Under the pieces are notes generated by a model. It did not search any database and was not told the origin of the DNA. It saw only the letters and a list, made by a program, of their open reading frames with translations. The position numbers and the translations under genes are program-made. Shown one piece after another: positions 22,851-34,484 of a stretch of 64,000 nucleotides of DNA (positions are counted from its first letter, which is position 1; every line of letters begins with the position of its first letter). The stretch is from Augochlora pura (lineage: Eukaryota; Arthropoda; Insecta; Hymenoptera; Halictidae), in contig NC_135772.1 in NCBI RefSeq assembly GCF_028453695.1, positions 3,038,001 to 3,102,000 on the forward strand, read 5' to 3'.

Positions 22851-24190
22851 CAACATTACAGAAACACAAATTGATTTTTCTATCACCGGCAAAAAGCAAC
22901 GAACCGATTCAACGTCGGCGCATTTCAGTCAGCTGATACGGATTCCCTCAACCCGCGGAGTTTCTCAATCGCTTTAGAACTTCTTCCAACAACTTCACGG
23001 TTGAAACGCCGGGGTTACATGGGAAACTATTCTATTTCCGTCGTGGTACACAGATTATTCAAGAAAACTTTACGGTGTTATTCCAATATAACCGCCGACT
23101 AGCGAATATTTTGCGCGGCGGAGGGGGGTGGGGGGGAGGGCAGGGTTTAAGTTTTGCCGAAACCGATTCCGAAGGGGGGTTCGCATAGTTCCCGGCCACA
23201 CGGAAGTTTTCGCTGCGCGCGCGCGCGTTCCCGCGGTAATAAAGTCGCGCTAATCAAATTTTAACGAATTTAGATTACTTGGAATATCGTCGGAACTTCG
23301 ATGGAAGTTCGCGGCGAAAGTGCGCCCTGGTAATGGATTGAAATGTGCCACGTGAAAAAGTTTAAACGAAAGCTTGTTCTAGTAGATAGTAGAAGATGTT
23401 CTGGTTCTTTGATAATTTTTTTATAATAATTGTGAATGTTCTAGGGTGTGTAGTGTATGGTTTTGTTAGGAAAATTGTGGGGTAGTGAAACCAGTTACCA
23501 TGGGGTGAGTAGACGAATTTTGCTTCGAATTCATGGTTGACTTTGCAATTATCAAATCGGACGTATTAAATATTTAGTTTATACTTCAACGAAGAAATTT
23601 GATACGTTCTATTCCATGAAAATCCAGTTAATTATTCCCAATAATTAATTTAACATAAAGTTAAGTTTGAGACTACTCGGCACAACCGTGCATCAATTGC
23701 ATCTTTTTGATTAATTAAACAAAGAACAGAGATTATAGAACAAAATTCCAAAATTGTAATTTTAGCTCTCTATTTTACCATACCGGCTTCGGTAATATTC
23801 GATCTACGCAACAGTCGTTTAATAATCATTTTATAGCGTTTAAAGAACAGTGGGGGTGGAGCTCGCCGCGAATAAAACGTGCTCGTCGCCATTGTATTAA
23901 AACCTGTGAGCGTCGAAAATGCTCACACGATATGTATCGTCCCTGTATTATTTCCAAACGCCGCGTGATCCACGAATGACACCCTTAGCGAATGACACCC
24001 CACTTCGCATAGCTAGTGTCTCTGTTACAAGTTTCGCCGACAGAAAAGCGCAGAAGTCTTCGAAAAGTAAACCTCTTCCTTAACAAAGACAACTAGGCAA
24101 ACACCCCTTCTTTATCACCCTTTCACAAATATTTCAACACTCGAAAACCTGAGCGACACTTTTTTATTTATATCAATAATAATTAGGTAC
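22851..24190. other. Non-coding sequence with a G-rich run
   Basis: No gene is supported. A G-rich run (23119-23145, GGAGGGGGGTGGGGGGGAGG) has quadruplex potential. Otherwise this is mixed AT-rich sequence. Confidence 0.5.
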
Positions 24191-24322
24191 GAAGGGGTGA
24201 AAACCACCCTTAAAATCATAGCAAGCGCCATTGGAATTCAAGAGAATTTCACCCGTTCTTAAGACATAGTAATCGTTCCCCTTGCGCGTTGATATTTTTA
24301 AAGGGTTGTTTTCACCCCTTTG
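24191..24322. mobile_element. Short element with inverted GGGGTGAAAAC termini
   Basis: A 132-bp segment has left arm GAAGGGGTGAAAACCACCCT and right arm AAGGGTTGTTTTCACCCCTT in inverted orientation, about 25 bp each with few mismatches. Related termini occur at 22566-22588 and 22730-22750. It looks like a small non-autonomous TIR element; no target duplication is evident, so the superfamily is undecided. Confidence 0.55.
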
Positions 24323-24856
24323 AACCAAATTACCGTCGATAGAAAAAAAGTCTAAGAAGGGAGACATTTATCTAGTATTTCTTGTGGCAGCTGGTCCGAA
24401 AAGATACCATCTCCAAATCCTGGAGATCGCCTAATTTCTCGACTTCTGATCGCCTAATTCCTCCACTTCTGTTCGATTATTTCACCCTCGATTTCGGCTG
24501 TGAAGGTCCCTTCGCGTTGATCGATGTCGTTTGATCCGCGGGGATTCTTGTAAACACCCCGTTGGCGAACGTATGTTCCGACCAAACATCCGACCTCTTG
24601 CCCAGTCAATCATCCTCCACCGTATATCTATTTCGACCGAAGCGTCAAGCGCAATTACCTACCGCGACACCGACTAAAGGTCCATTTTTACACTCGTCGA
24701 TGAGCCGAGCGGATTGATAGAGCGTTTTGTTATTATTTCTGAGCATGCGAAACCTGCGTCGGTATTACTGTGTACTAAAAATATACATGCATATGTGCGC
24801 GGTCGTGTGTTTAACGTCATATGTTCGTCGGCGTATCTAAACCACGAACAGGGACC
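24323..24856. other. Non-coding sequence
   Basis: No gene is supported. A 72-codon frame on the minus strand (24674-24892) overlaps the hairpin cluster and is not credible. Confidence 0.5.
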
Positions 24857-24938
24857 ATTAGGTTGGTAACTATGAAACGGGCGTTTCTGCATAGCCTATG
24901 CCCAGCTGCAGCGCCCGTTTCATAGTTTCCAACCGAAT
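24857..24938. repeat. Hairpin 1 of a three-hairpin cluster
   Basis: The left arm starts TTAGGTTGG and runs to GAAACGGGCG; the right arm is its inverse complement. 22 of 23 core positions pair (24861-24883 with 24912-24934; one T-T mismatch), plus an outer ATTA/GAAT extension. The loop is about 28 nt and itself contains a short TGCA pairing. The TTAGGTTGG start resembles mariner inverted repeats. No TA flank is preserved. Confidence 0.85.
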
Positions 24939-24950
24939 TTCTTCGCATAT

Positions 24951-25032
24951 ATTAGCTTGGAAACTATGAAACGGGCGTTCTTGCATAGCCTATACCCAGC
25001 TGCAGCGCCCGTTTCATAGTTTCCAATCTAAT
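24951..25032. mobile_element. Hairpin 2: 80-bp mariner-like micro-MITE with TA flanks
   Basis: The arms at 24957-24977 and 25006-25026 are a perfect 21-bp inverted repeat (TTGGAAACTATGAAACGGGC plus G). One C-T mismatch is followed by five more pairs. The element 24952-25031 begins TTAG and ends CTAA, flanked by TA on both sides (24950-24951 and 25032-25033), as a mariner target duplication would be. The loop (about 28 nt) can pair further as TTGCA with TGCAG, giving a pre-miRNA-like outline. Confidence 0.8.
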
Positions 25033-25057
25033 ATAAATGGACCTCGATTCGTTTCTC

Positions 25058-25133
25058 AGTTTGGAAACTATGAAACGGGCGTTCTCGTATATCCTTTCTT
25101 CAGCTGCGGCGCCCGTTTCATAGTTTCCAAGCT
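25058..25133. repeat. Hairpin 3 of the cluster
   Basis: It has the same perfect 21-bp arms as hairpin 2 (25061-25081 and 25110-25130) but a diverged loop (CTCGTATATCC...). The left terminus is truncated relative to the family, while the right end keeps CCAAGCTAA. Arms conserved with a freely varying loop are the pattern expected if base pairing matters, or if the arms converted each other recently. Confidence 0.8.
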
Positions 25134-25136
25134 AAT

Positions 25137-25770
25137 GGACCTCGTTGATCGTCTGCCGCGCGTCATCTTCGCTCTACAGTGCTCGCTATCAGATTTCGTC
25201 GATTCTACGGCTGGCAAAGCGTCGCCGCGACGATTCCTAACGCCGGGAAGCCATCGACACGAATCGCGCGATCCGAGGACCGCCCTGGTATCTCACAAAG
25301 TCCTATTATTCCGGCTTGTAACTTCGTCGCGACGATAATCCCGCGCGTGTGAGAATGAACGGGTTGCGGTGTTCGCGCGGTACAAAAGCCTCGAAACTTT
25401 CCCCCTGAAACTAGGTGATGCGATCTTTTTGCTTTCGGTCTGAAGGTGTGTTCCCAGGGTCGACGTTAGTCAGGTGGATTGCTTGATTGGTTGAGGTCCT
25501 CGGCACAACCCTTTCTTCCGCGCATCGAGCGCATCTATAAGGTCCACTAAAAGGCCGAAATTCAACGTCGGGATCGTAAAAAAGACCAAGGCGAATTTTA
25601 GTAGCATTCTAAGGCTTTTGCCATAGGTTTAGAGAAAAATCGCACTGGCGACAAGGTGGCGCCCAAGACACAATAATCGATGGAGGAACAATAGAACCGT
25701 CATTGAGCGTCGAGCGCTTGCCAGAATCGTATGTCATCGCGTATTCACGTGGGTACTCGTTTGTTTATTC
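25137..25770. other. GC-rich non-coding sequence
   Basis: It starts TAATGGACCTCG, echoing ATAAATGGACCTCG at 25032-25045. A 67-codon frame (25135-25338) has no recognisable motif. No gene is supported. Confidence 0.5.
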
Positions 25771-25990
25771 CTTTGTTTAGTCATTTGTCTATTTGTTTGT
25801 CTATTTGTTAGTCAAGGTTGTCTATTTGTTAGTCTATTTGTTAGTCAAGGTTGTCTATTTGTTAGTCTATTTGTTAGTTAAGGTTGTCTATTTATTCGTC
25901 TATTCGTTTGTTAATTTATTCGTCTATTCATTTGCGTATTTGTTTGCGTATTAATTTGTCTATTAGTTTGTCTATTACCACGTGGATGTC
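25771..25990. repeat. Degenerate TTTGTCTATTTGTTAGTC array
   Basis: Modules TTTGTCTATTTGTTAGTC and AAGGTTGTCTATTTGTTAG repeat with variable spacing and decay toward 25990. The overlapping 111-codon frame is repeat-driven. Confidence 0.8.
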
Positions 25991-26149
25991 TCTATATGTC
26001 GTTCACATAGTCACGTGGTTACTCGTCTGTCTCTTCATTTGTCTCCTCATTTGTCTGTTTGTCCGTATAGTCGCTTCTGTATACAAGTATCTAGTCACTA
26101 GTACTAAGTACAAGTTCGTCACTGTGCCAGTGTCGTGTGCACAATGCAC

Positions 26150-27365
26150 GCGCGCGTGTGTGTGTGTGTGTCAGTGTTCCTCGTGTCCGCTAACGTCTGC
26201 CCTGCATGTGCGGCTGTGACTTCGAAAATCGTACAAAAACACTGATCACAGTAAAATAATAGAGCATTCGTGTGCCCAATGTACAAACAATAAATTATCA
26301 TAGATATATATGTATATATATATATATATCTACCTAATGATTTTCGTCAACATGTCTTTCATTTGCGCTAGGTTGTCCCACAATTCTTTTTAAATCCACC
26401 TCTCTTTCCGCATTTTGTGTTTCACAGTTCTCTCTCTCTCTCTCTCTCTTTCTCTCTGTTCTAAAACGTTATAATATCATAATGTCAATAATTATGATTA
26501 TGTGTCCCCGTAGTTCGAATGCCTTATGCATTTTACGTGTGTCTCTCTCTCTATGTGAACACATTATATGCATATTATATATATTTATACGGTGTGTGTG
26601 TGTGTTTGTCCTCTGTCCTTAGTCTGTCTCTGTGTGTGTTTCTTTTAATGCGCTGTAGCATCATAAATATAATATATATATAATATCATATAATATGATT
26701 TTATTTATTTATTTCCGCTTAGCCTATATACTCATATACCTATAGGTAAATTTTTTCCTTTTTTTGTAGTTACGTTAGATCCTTCCTATTCACATGGTTT
26801 TCTTTCTCGTCTATGTCGATACGCCGATGTATACAATAATAATCTATCGTTAATGTATCACTAGCATAGTCAATTTATGTATATAATATATATATATTAT
26901 CATATATATTATATATATATCATAGAATAATATCTCTATGTGTTGTATGTATTTACAGAGCCACGCTTTCTCTTTTATTATTATTGTATAGTACACTCGT
27001 GTTCGCTCTCGTTCTCTTTTTTTTTCTCTGTATAATAATATGTATATATATATATAATATATAATGCGTGTAATATTTATATATATATACATATATATAT
27101 ATATTTATATCTTGCGTTATGTACTAAACTATTAAAATACTAGTATAAATATCTCTTGACATATAATATATATATATACTTTTTCATATATATATATATG
27201 TATATATATGTATATATATATTTATTTATTTATAGTGTAGCGTGATTAGCGGAGCCGAAGAAATGGTGGCAATTTCTCTCGGTTTATTATTCTCTCTCTC
27301 TCATCGCTCTTTCTCTCTTTCGCTCTCTCTCTCTCTCTCTCTCGCTCTCTATCCTCTCACAAAAA
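26150..27365. repeat. Simple-sequence block: (GT)n, (CT)n and long (TA)n
   Basis: GT runs occur near 26155-26173 and 26592-26608, CT runs near 26429-26457 and 27291-27350, and extensive TA/ATATAT tracts at 26570-26700 and 26878-27232. No gene is visible. Confidence 0.9.
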
Positions 27366-28304
27366 CGATATAATTGTATAATATACGCAGTGCGATGTCA
27401 TTCCAACGTCTCCGCGAGGTTAACTCTTTCGTCACCCTAACTCCGTTCATACACCCGCCGCCAAAGTCTTTCTTTCTCTTTCTGTACGCTCCTCTCTCCT
27501 CTCTCTCTCTCTCTCCTCTCACTCTCATCCTCTTTGTTTATACAATTATTGCTATTGGATTCATTGCATAGTAGGTTCTCCCGTGTGAACTGATATTATT
27601 TATTCGCTTATTAATTCTTTTTTTTTTTATATTTTTCCCCGCTCACGTGCTCCGCCGTGTGTCTTGTTTTTCTCGTTTAAACCGCCCTACGCTTTTCTTT
27701 TTTCTATCCGAAACCGCGCGGCCGACCGTGGCCGATCGCGGCCGAACGCGATATTTATAATATAGAAGAGAAGATGTCGAGTTGTTGTTGTCCGGCCTCG
27801 AGTACGTTCGCGATTTCATTTTACAATCGCGCGTCCCTTATTTGACCCTCTCGAAAACGAAGGGAGTCTCGGCGCGAGGCCCTTCGCGCATGCGCCGGGC
27901 AGAGCTCTCCCTGGAAAATAATTCCTTTGGTAATCGCTATTTATAACAAATATATATTTATATATTGTGTAATATGCACCGTGACAAATCGTGTGCCCCG
28001 CCGGCCGTTTTCCCCGGGGCCGCGGAGACTCCCTTCGCTCCGCGGAAAATGGAAAAAGGCGAGCACGATTTTCCGACGCTTTTTTTCTTGTACTTCGTCC
28101 ATTTCGTTCGGGTTCTCTTTTTTCTCCGGTTCTTCAACCCTTTTGCCGTTCGAACGCGAAAAGATCGCGGGATCTGTTCGACGACGCGTGTCAACAAAAT
28201 ACACGTGGTCCCGGTGAACGAAGGTCGTAGGGCTCGGCGAGGGACCAAATTCCGCGGCGTAGCCGACGCGACACGTTCCGCAACGCTTTCCTTTTTTCCA
28301 GAAA
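27366..28304. other. Non-coding; CpG-rich 27690-28300
   Basis: The GC-rich part keeps frames of 80-116 codons open on both strands (for example 27965-28315 plus and 27958-28248 minus). They contradict each other and show no domain. A CT run lies at 27490-27530. Confidence 0.45.
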
Positions 28305-28415
28305 ACGTTTATTAGTAAACGTTTCTTAGTAGACGTTTCTTAGTAGACGTTTCTTAGTAGACGTTTAACAGCAGACGTTTTATCAGACAACGTTTATCAT
28401 AAGACGTTTCTGTCA
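28305..28415. repeat. 14-bp tandem array (ACGTTTCTTAGTAG)
   Basis: About seven copies, the central three perfect, decaying into ACGTTTTATCAGAC-like units on the right. Confidence 0.85.
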
Positions 28416-28809
28416 ATTAAAACGTCGACGTTTCCGCATAGAAGACGATCGCGCGATGGAAGAGGGTCAAACAAGTGTGCAGAGGAGTGTCTGTCACGCG
28501 ATTGTTGAGCACCAAGTGTTAACAATTAACTACGCTGTCCCTGAAATCCTCTAAATAAAATTTGTCAATAAATACGTCATCTAATAAATCACATTTCGTT
28601 CAGCCGGTATCGTTCCGTCCTTCGATAATTAACATCATATAGATCGTAGGATCGCGTCATCCTCGCTTTTATCTCTCAGAGGTCAACATTCGAATTACAA
28701 AGCCTCTGCGCCGTTTTTAGAGGATCTGAACTTTAAACCGTATATGAACCGTGTCTCTTCGCTGGCCTAATCGCAGAGCTTTTGCGATATTAATCAAGAC
28801 TTTCGATTA

Positions 28810-29275
28810 ATATCGATAAACCATCGTAATTCTTAATGTCGCTCTGCGTTGACAAAGCTCGACGCATCTTCGACCCTTTCTTTCTGCAACGCCGATCGTA
28901 ACGCGACTCTTTAGGGTTATTAAACCTTGACGAAAGGGTTGAAGAACGCGTCGATTAAGTGTCGAAATTAACCATCGCAATTCTTAATGTCGTTCTGCGT
29001 TGACAAATCTCTACGAATCTTCAACCCTTTCCCCCTGCATGACTCTGTAACGCCGATCGTAACTCTACCCTTTAGGGCTATTAATACTTGAAGAAAGGGT
29101 TGAAAATCGTGTCGCCCACCTGTCGAAATTAATCATCGTAATTCTTAACGTCGCTCTGCGTCGACGGACCTTCAACCCTTTCTATCTCCGTGACTTGCAA
29201 CGCCGATCATAACTCGACCCTTCGGGGCTACTAATCCTTTAAAAAAAGGGTCAAAGAACGCGTCGATGATTCGTT
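28810..29275. repeat. ~155-bp tandem repeat, three copies, with inverted AACCCTTTC/GAAAGGGTT
   Basis: CATCGTAATTCTTAATGTCG..CTGCGT recurs at about 28821, 28972 and 29132 (periods 151 and 160). Each unit contains TTC(A/G)ACCCTTTC followed by AACGCCGATC, CCTTTAGGG and GAAAGGGTTGAA, so a fold-back structure is built into the unit. Confidence 0.85.
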
Positions 29276-29512
29276 ACACCTGCCGGACCTTTGATACCCG
29301 ATTGAACGAATCAACAATGTCGACCTCCTTCCGCTCCGCGGCCAGCGTCGAGGTCGCGTCGACAGAAACAGAATCATCGTGAATTGTTGCATGGAACAAC
29401 GTTGTTCGGATCGAGGATTCGACGACCGGTTTCCGTGGTCAGCCCGGCGCCGGGCTTTGATACGAGTACCCCGTTCCCGTGTCTCTCAGTCAGTCTCCTA
29501 ATTAAAGTCTAA

Positions 29513-29731
29513 AATATATCAGTGTCCCGGAGCGCCGCGGCCACTCCACCCAGCGAAACCGCGTCGGTCGATGCGTCGATCTCGTATTATATCGCCGATT
29601 ACGATCCGGACCCTTCTCCGATTCGGCCAAATCTTCTCTTCCATGAGCAAAACTACTGTCACGAGCGCGACTATTGGGTTACCATACTCTTTCTAGTCGT
29701 GTGTGCATTGCTTCTCCCCGCTCGCCGTTAA
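29513..29731 (+). other. Open frame with hydrophobic C-terminus, uncertain
   Basis: An open stretch of about 72 codons ends in TAA (29729-29731). It has a Ser/Thr/Pro/Asp-rich first half containing YYIADYDPDPSP and a hydrophobic C-terminal segment (WVTILFLVVCALLLP) before Arg-Arg. There is no ATG; TAA closes the frame at 29510-29512, and ATATATCAG at the 5' edge could be a weak splice acceptor. If real, it would be the last exon of a membrane or tail-anchored protein. I recognise no family, and chance is a serious alternative. Confidence 0.2.
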
Positions 29732-30124
29732 AACGTAACGCTTATTACTTATTTTGTTAGTTCGCTAGGTTGCTATTGTTTTGTCTCGCGCGGTTCTCTC
29801 CCCTTTTTTTTCGACAGCGACGGCTCGTCTAAACCAGGGTTTAGGGTCTGCGGGGGTATCACCATGCCCGACCATAGGAACACGTGGTATTGCCGATGGT
29901 TATCCGACGGTCGGATTTGATGGTCACGTGGCCTGGGTTCTATCGATCTCCTGAAGAAATCGCGATGGTGTAGTTGCTTTTCTTTCGTGAGACTTTTCAG
30001 ATTTATGCGCGATTTTTGTTTTTAAGGCTTGAAAATTGCTTTCACGGAGTCGGTGATATATTGTTAAGAACAATTTAGATTTCTTGTTGTTTGTGATCGG
30101 GAAATGAGAGATTTTTCTTGAAAT
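29732..30124. other. Non-coding sequence
   Basis: No gene or repeat is recognised. Confidence 0.5.
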
Positions 30125-30725
30125 GTTGGAACTCTGCAAATGGCTTCACTTGTATCCATTATTTACCCAGTTATCCAATTTGTTGTCTACTCGATTATAA
30201 CATAATATTTTTAGATATATTCTGGAAGCGTTATTTCAATTTTAAAACAATTTTATTTGAATTTTAAAACAGGTTTATTTCAATTGTAAACCAGTTTTAT
30301 TTCAATTGTAAAACAATCGCAGTCGCATTGGCCGCCATGTTGGATCACTGCAAATGGCTTCGATTGTACCCATTATTTTCTTAGTTATCCAATTTGTTGC
30401 CTACTAAATTGTAACTTAATACTTTTAGCATTAACTTTAATACTTTTAGCAATAACTTAATACTTTTAGCAATAACTTATATTTTGGTAGCATTAATTCA
30501 ATTTTAAAAGAGTTTTATTTCAATTATAAAACGATTTTATTTCAATTCCAAACCAGTAGTATTTCAATGTTAAAACAGTTTTATTTGAATTCTAAGCCAA
30601 TATTATTTCAATTGTAAAAGAGTTTCATTTCAATTGTAAACCAATTTTATTTCAATCTCAGAACAGTTTTATTTTAATCTTGAAACAATTTGATTGCAAT
30701 TCTAAACCAGTATATTACTTCAATT
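30125..30725. repeat. 22-bp array (TTTTATTTCAATTGTAAAACAG) with a larger duplication
   Basis: More than twenty imperfect 22-bp units occur. The unique-looking segment CTGCAAATGGCTTC..TTGTA.CCATTATTT appears at about 30135 and again near 30355, so the array and its flank were also duplicated together about 220 bp apart. Confidence 0.85.
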
Positions 30726-31986
30726 CCAAACAATTCTCTGACACGATCGAATCACAGCCTATTAATAATTCGCAACAACGACAGCTTTCTTCTATTAAAT
30801 TAAAGTGAAATTTTGATTCGACGTGAAATATTCGCTTCCCGCCGAATACGGTGATATGAAATTAGAGTAAACGTCGGTTCGGACTGTTAAATAAATGAGG
30901 TACTTTTTCGTAACCGGGGGTGGGGGTAAAATCACGCGGATGCATTAATAAAATTGATCGAAATTAGTTACGGCGCCGCGGTTTCCAATTTTGTAATTAA
31001 TGAATCACGCGCGCCGCTTTGCAACGGAACTTTGAAACGCTGCCAGAGAGAGCACTCTCGGCGCTTGGTTCGGCTACTAGGTTCTTGCCGCCACGGTTTC
31101 CAATTTAATTTAGAAGATATTATTAATTAGTACGTAATAATATATATATGTATATATATATTAACAGCAGGAAACCGCGTACATTTCCGCGCGCTCACGC
31201 AACGATATCACATTTCATAAATTGGAATCGGCCTGCGAATTAACATTTCAACTCGACGGAGTTAATATCTATGAAAGCCTTTACATCCCGATTACGGAAC
31301 GAAAATTTCAATCGCGTCTCGCCGCGCTGAATAATCCAATTTGTTAATTACTTTTCCATACGGGGTATTTAAAACGTTTTGTTCCTGTCTGTGGCTTTTA
31401 TTAAATAATGTGATACGTGATGTCTGAAGTTTAAGAAAATGTAATGCGAACATTTGTCGAGAGGAAACGATCTTAGCGCGAATTTGTTAAAAGTAACAAA
31501 GTTAAGTTGCTGTTTAATTTTTACAAGCTTTAGGAGAATGTTTCATTTTGTTTCGCATTTGCAGAGATTGCGTTATAAAATGCTAAATAAAGTAAAATAA
31601 GTTGAAGTAAGAATTTGTGAAGTAAGAGATTTGCTGTTCAAAGACGATAAGAAAATGTACAATTTAGCAATTTGAGAGAATTACAAGTCCCAACGAAGGT
31701 CCTATCCAATTGCAAGAAAAATTCAAAAATATTGCCTTAATGATAGCACCGTGCTGCAATTATCAACGCCTTAAGCGTTCGTTAAAAAGATGACATCAAT
31801 GACAGTCAAACAAAAGCATTAACAGTCGTTAATACAATCGATAGATTCGTGACCGGCTTGTACATCGGGCGACCGTCGGAATTGCTCGATAATTTCAATT
31901 TTACGCGTCAGGCGTGGGCATCCCTCGCAGCCCCTGACCTGGTTTCGTGTCATCCGCTCTGCGTACGTACTCGCTTTCTCCCTCTC

Positions 31987-32023
<37 letters not shown>

Positions 32024-32845
32024 AATGCGGCGCCACTCGAAACGTACAAAAGGGCGGGGAGTACAGGCGCCAACGAGCATGACCGCCCTACCAGCCCTTA
32101 ATAAACGCGGCGCCAGAAGGAGAATCCCGGTGGAACAAAGCCAGACACAAAAGGGAGCTCGCATCGATGACGCAACAAGGAAGTCGACCCTCGACGCGCG
32201 CGGCCGAGTAGCCTCGGTGAACGGCGTCGGATTAAGAAGAAACCGCGCTCGTGGAAATGATTAATTCGCGGCGAATCTCGCTATATTTTCCTCCTTTCAA
32301 TTTTCCGAGGACCAAAATAATTTCGGAGAATTATTTAACAATTTTAATTCGCAAGAAATCGTTCGCCGCCATTTTTGCGATTTAAGAAAAGATACATTTT
32401 GGTACAACAGAAAACGAAGTTTTCTTCCGAAAAGGGTTCTTTAAAATTCTAATAGGCTAAAACGGTTGAAGCATCGATTTTTTTAAATAATATTGCCATG
32501 AAATTGCGTCTTTCGAGCGAACGAATTTTACCATTTTCGAACGAATTTTACCATTTTGATGGCGCCGCGCTGCTTAAAATCGGGCGGCCACCCTCTTCGG
32601 CGCTCATTGATATGGACTACAACTGATATGGGAACTGATTCGGTTTACACAAATTCCAATTACAGCGTCGTGTAAACGTGGCGATTCTCTCGGCGGCGGC
32701 GAGTACGCGCGTAACGGCGACGCGAACCGCTCGGAATCGCTCGAATCGCTTTCGCGCCCCTCTTTTTTCCGGATCCCTCGATCTGTGATCCCGCGATATT
32801 CGGGTTCGAACCAGCGCCGTTTTTAATTATCGGATAAATAATCGA
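30726..32845. other. Non-coding; CT microsatellite at 31980-32020
   Basis: AT-rich to about 31850, CpG-rich from 32020 to 32800. A short TA run lies near 31138-31162. Frames of 77-105 codons around the CT microsatellite are repeat- and composition-driven. Confidence 0.5.
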
Positions 32846-33139
32846 GCACCGTTAACTTTCCCAGCCAATGATCCCTGAATCGGAAACGAATTCTATTCGC
32901 GTCAGTAGATGGAGAACGCGGAACGTTCGTTGCTTTTTGATGCTGTGGCGAGTGGATCTTTCGTTGAGATAAGTTGATCTTTCGTCGAGATTTTTCGAGA
33001 TGATAGCGGCAATTATTAAGTTTATCGAGGTGTCATTATTAAGGAAAATGCAATCGAGCTTTGCTGAATTTGTTAGCCAAATATTTGAGTTTTCTGAGAA
33101 GATTTTTCGACTGTGGCGACTGTGAAATTTGATTTGATA

Positions 33140-33245
33140 TTTAATTATTTTTTTAATAGTATGGATTGTCAGAGAGTAAATAATGATAGTAATAGTAATA
33201 ATAATATAGTGATATAATAATAATAATAATAATAATAATATAAAG
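33140..33245. repeat. (ATA)n / (AATAGT)n microsatellite
   Basis: An AT-rich trinucleotide run, purest at 33218-33242. It is responsible for a long Ile/Leu frame on the minus strand (32852-33331). Confidence 0.85.
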
Positions 33246-33920
33246 TGATTCTTCGCAACTGTAATAATTGACGATAAACAAATCGACCCAATAATTTTAG
33301 TATAATAATATAATACAGTAGACATTGTCACTAGTATGCTAAATACTATGGCAAATTCAAATAAAATAATTATTCTTTAAAAGAAAAGAAAAATAGACAG
33401 TGATAAGAAGTGCACTCATCAAATATAAGATGACATTGCATCGATGAAAAGACATAAACAATTTCGCTTGCGTCGCCAATGGCCTGAAAATTAAAATTAA
33501 AATAATATAAATTAATTAAAATAGTATAAATATAAATTAATTAAAACAGTGCCATAATGCCTTTTTTCGACTGAAAATCTCAACAAAGCGTTGCCATGAC
33601 GACTGATGCACACGTTGCATATCCTGATGTATCTGCTAGCATAATTGAACGAACGTTTCGCAGCATATGGGACTCCTAAAGAGACGCAACGGCGCGTTAG
33701 GATTCGGAATAAAAAGATGGCCTCGAGGATACCGGAAACGGGGCGTGATCGATTCGAACGGCGGCGCGAAACGCGTGGCCGCCCGCGGGCCACGTGTCCG
33801 CAAGTCAGTTCATTCCCGGGCGCGCGTATCCTCTAAACTCGCCTACGTATAATCGTAACTCTACAGGCGTCGCCTATGTGTTTGCGATAAAGTACTATAC
33901 GTAAGTATGCTTATGCCACT
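33246..33920. other. Non-coding sequence
   Basis: AT-rich, with a CpG-rich patch at 33640-33830. No gene is supported. Confidence 0.5.
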
Positions 33921-33924
33921 TATG

Positions 33925-34115
33925 CCTCTCGCTCTCTCTCTCTTTATCGCGTTCTCGCGCGCTTTTACTCTCTTTTACCCTTTCACTCTTTCTCTCGTTC
34001 TTTCTCTCTCTCTTTAAAATTCTCTTTCTCTCGCTCTCTTTCTCTCTTTAAAATTCTCCTTCTCTCTCTCTCTCTCTCTCTCTTTAACGTTCTCTTTCTC
34101 TCTCTTTAGCCCTCT
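33925..34115. repeat. (CT)n pyrimidine tract with TTTAAAATTCTC punctuation
   Basis: CT runs are interrupted three times by TTTAAAATTCTC or TTTAACGTTCTC, giving a roughly 45-50-bp higher-order pattern. Confidence 0.85.
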
Positions 34116-34484
34116 TTCTCGTGTATGTGTGGATTGCGCGCGCGTTTCCCGCCACCGTGTCGCGTCGTGTACGTGTGAACGCGAGTGTCTCTCCTTCTCC
34201 CGCGTGTCGGTGTGTACGCGTGTGTGTCGGTTCATTTTTTTTTGCTTCCTCTCGTTTTCCCCGTTAATCATTAAAGCCTACTTTTATGTTACAGTCAGTC
34301 GAGTGCGCGGGCAATCGTCAAAGTGTTCTCTATTTTTTTTCCTGTGTTCACGCCGCCTCCCCGTGTTCAACGTTTAACCGGGGAGGCCCGTAGGAAAGAA
34401 CGCGGCGGCCGTCGATCCGGGACGATCGCGATCGGCCGACGGAGTCGCGGATTTTTGCCGGATACCTCGACGAAGCGGTCGCGG

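Noticed and set aside
24857..25133. CRISPR-like reading of the evenly spaced hairpins
   Set aside because: The repeats are palindromic elements with related loops and mariner-like TA-flanked ends in a eukaryotic intron; spacers are not unique sequences of fixed length and no cas gene is present.
27927..28315. Several overlapping frames in a CpG-rich patch
   Set aside because: Five frames on two strands are open at once, the pattern of stop-poor GC-rich sequence rather than a gene.
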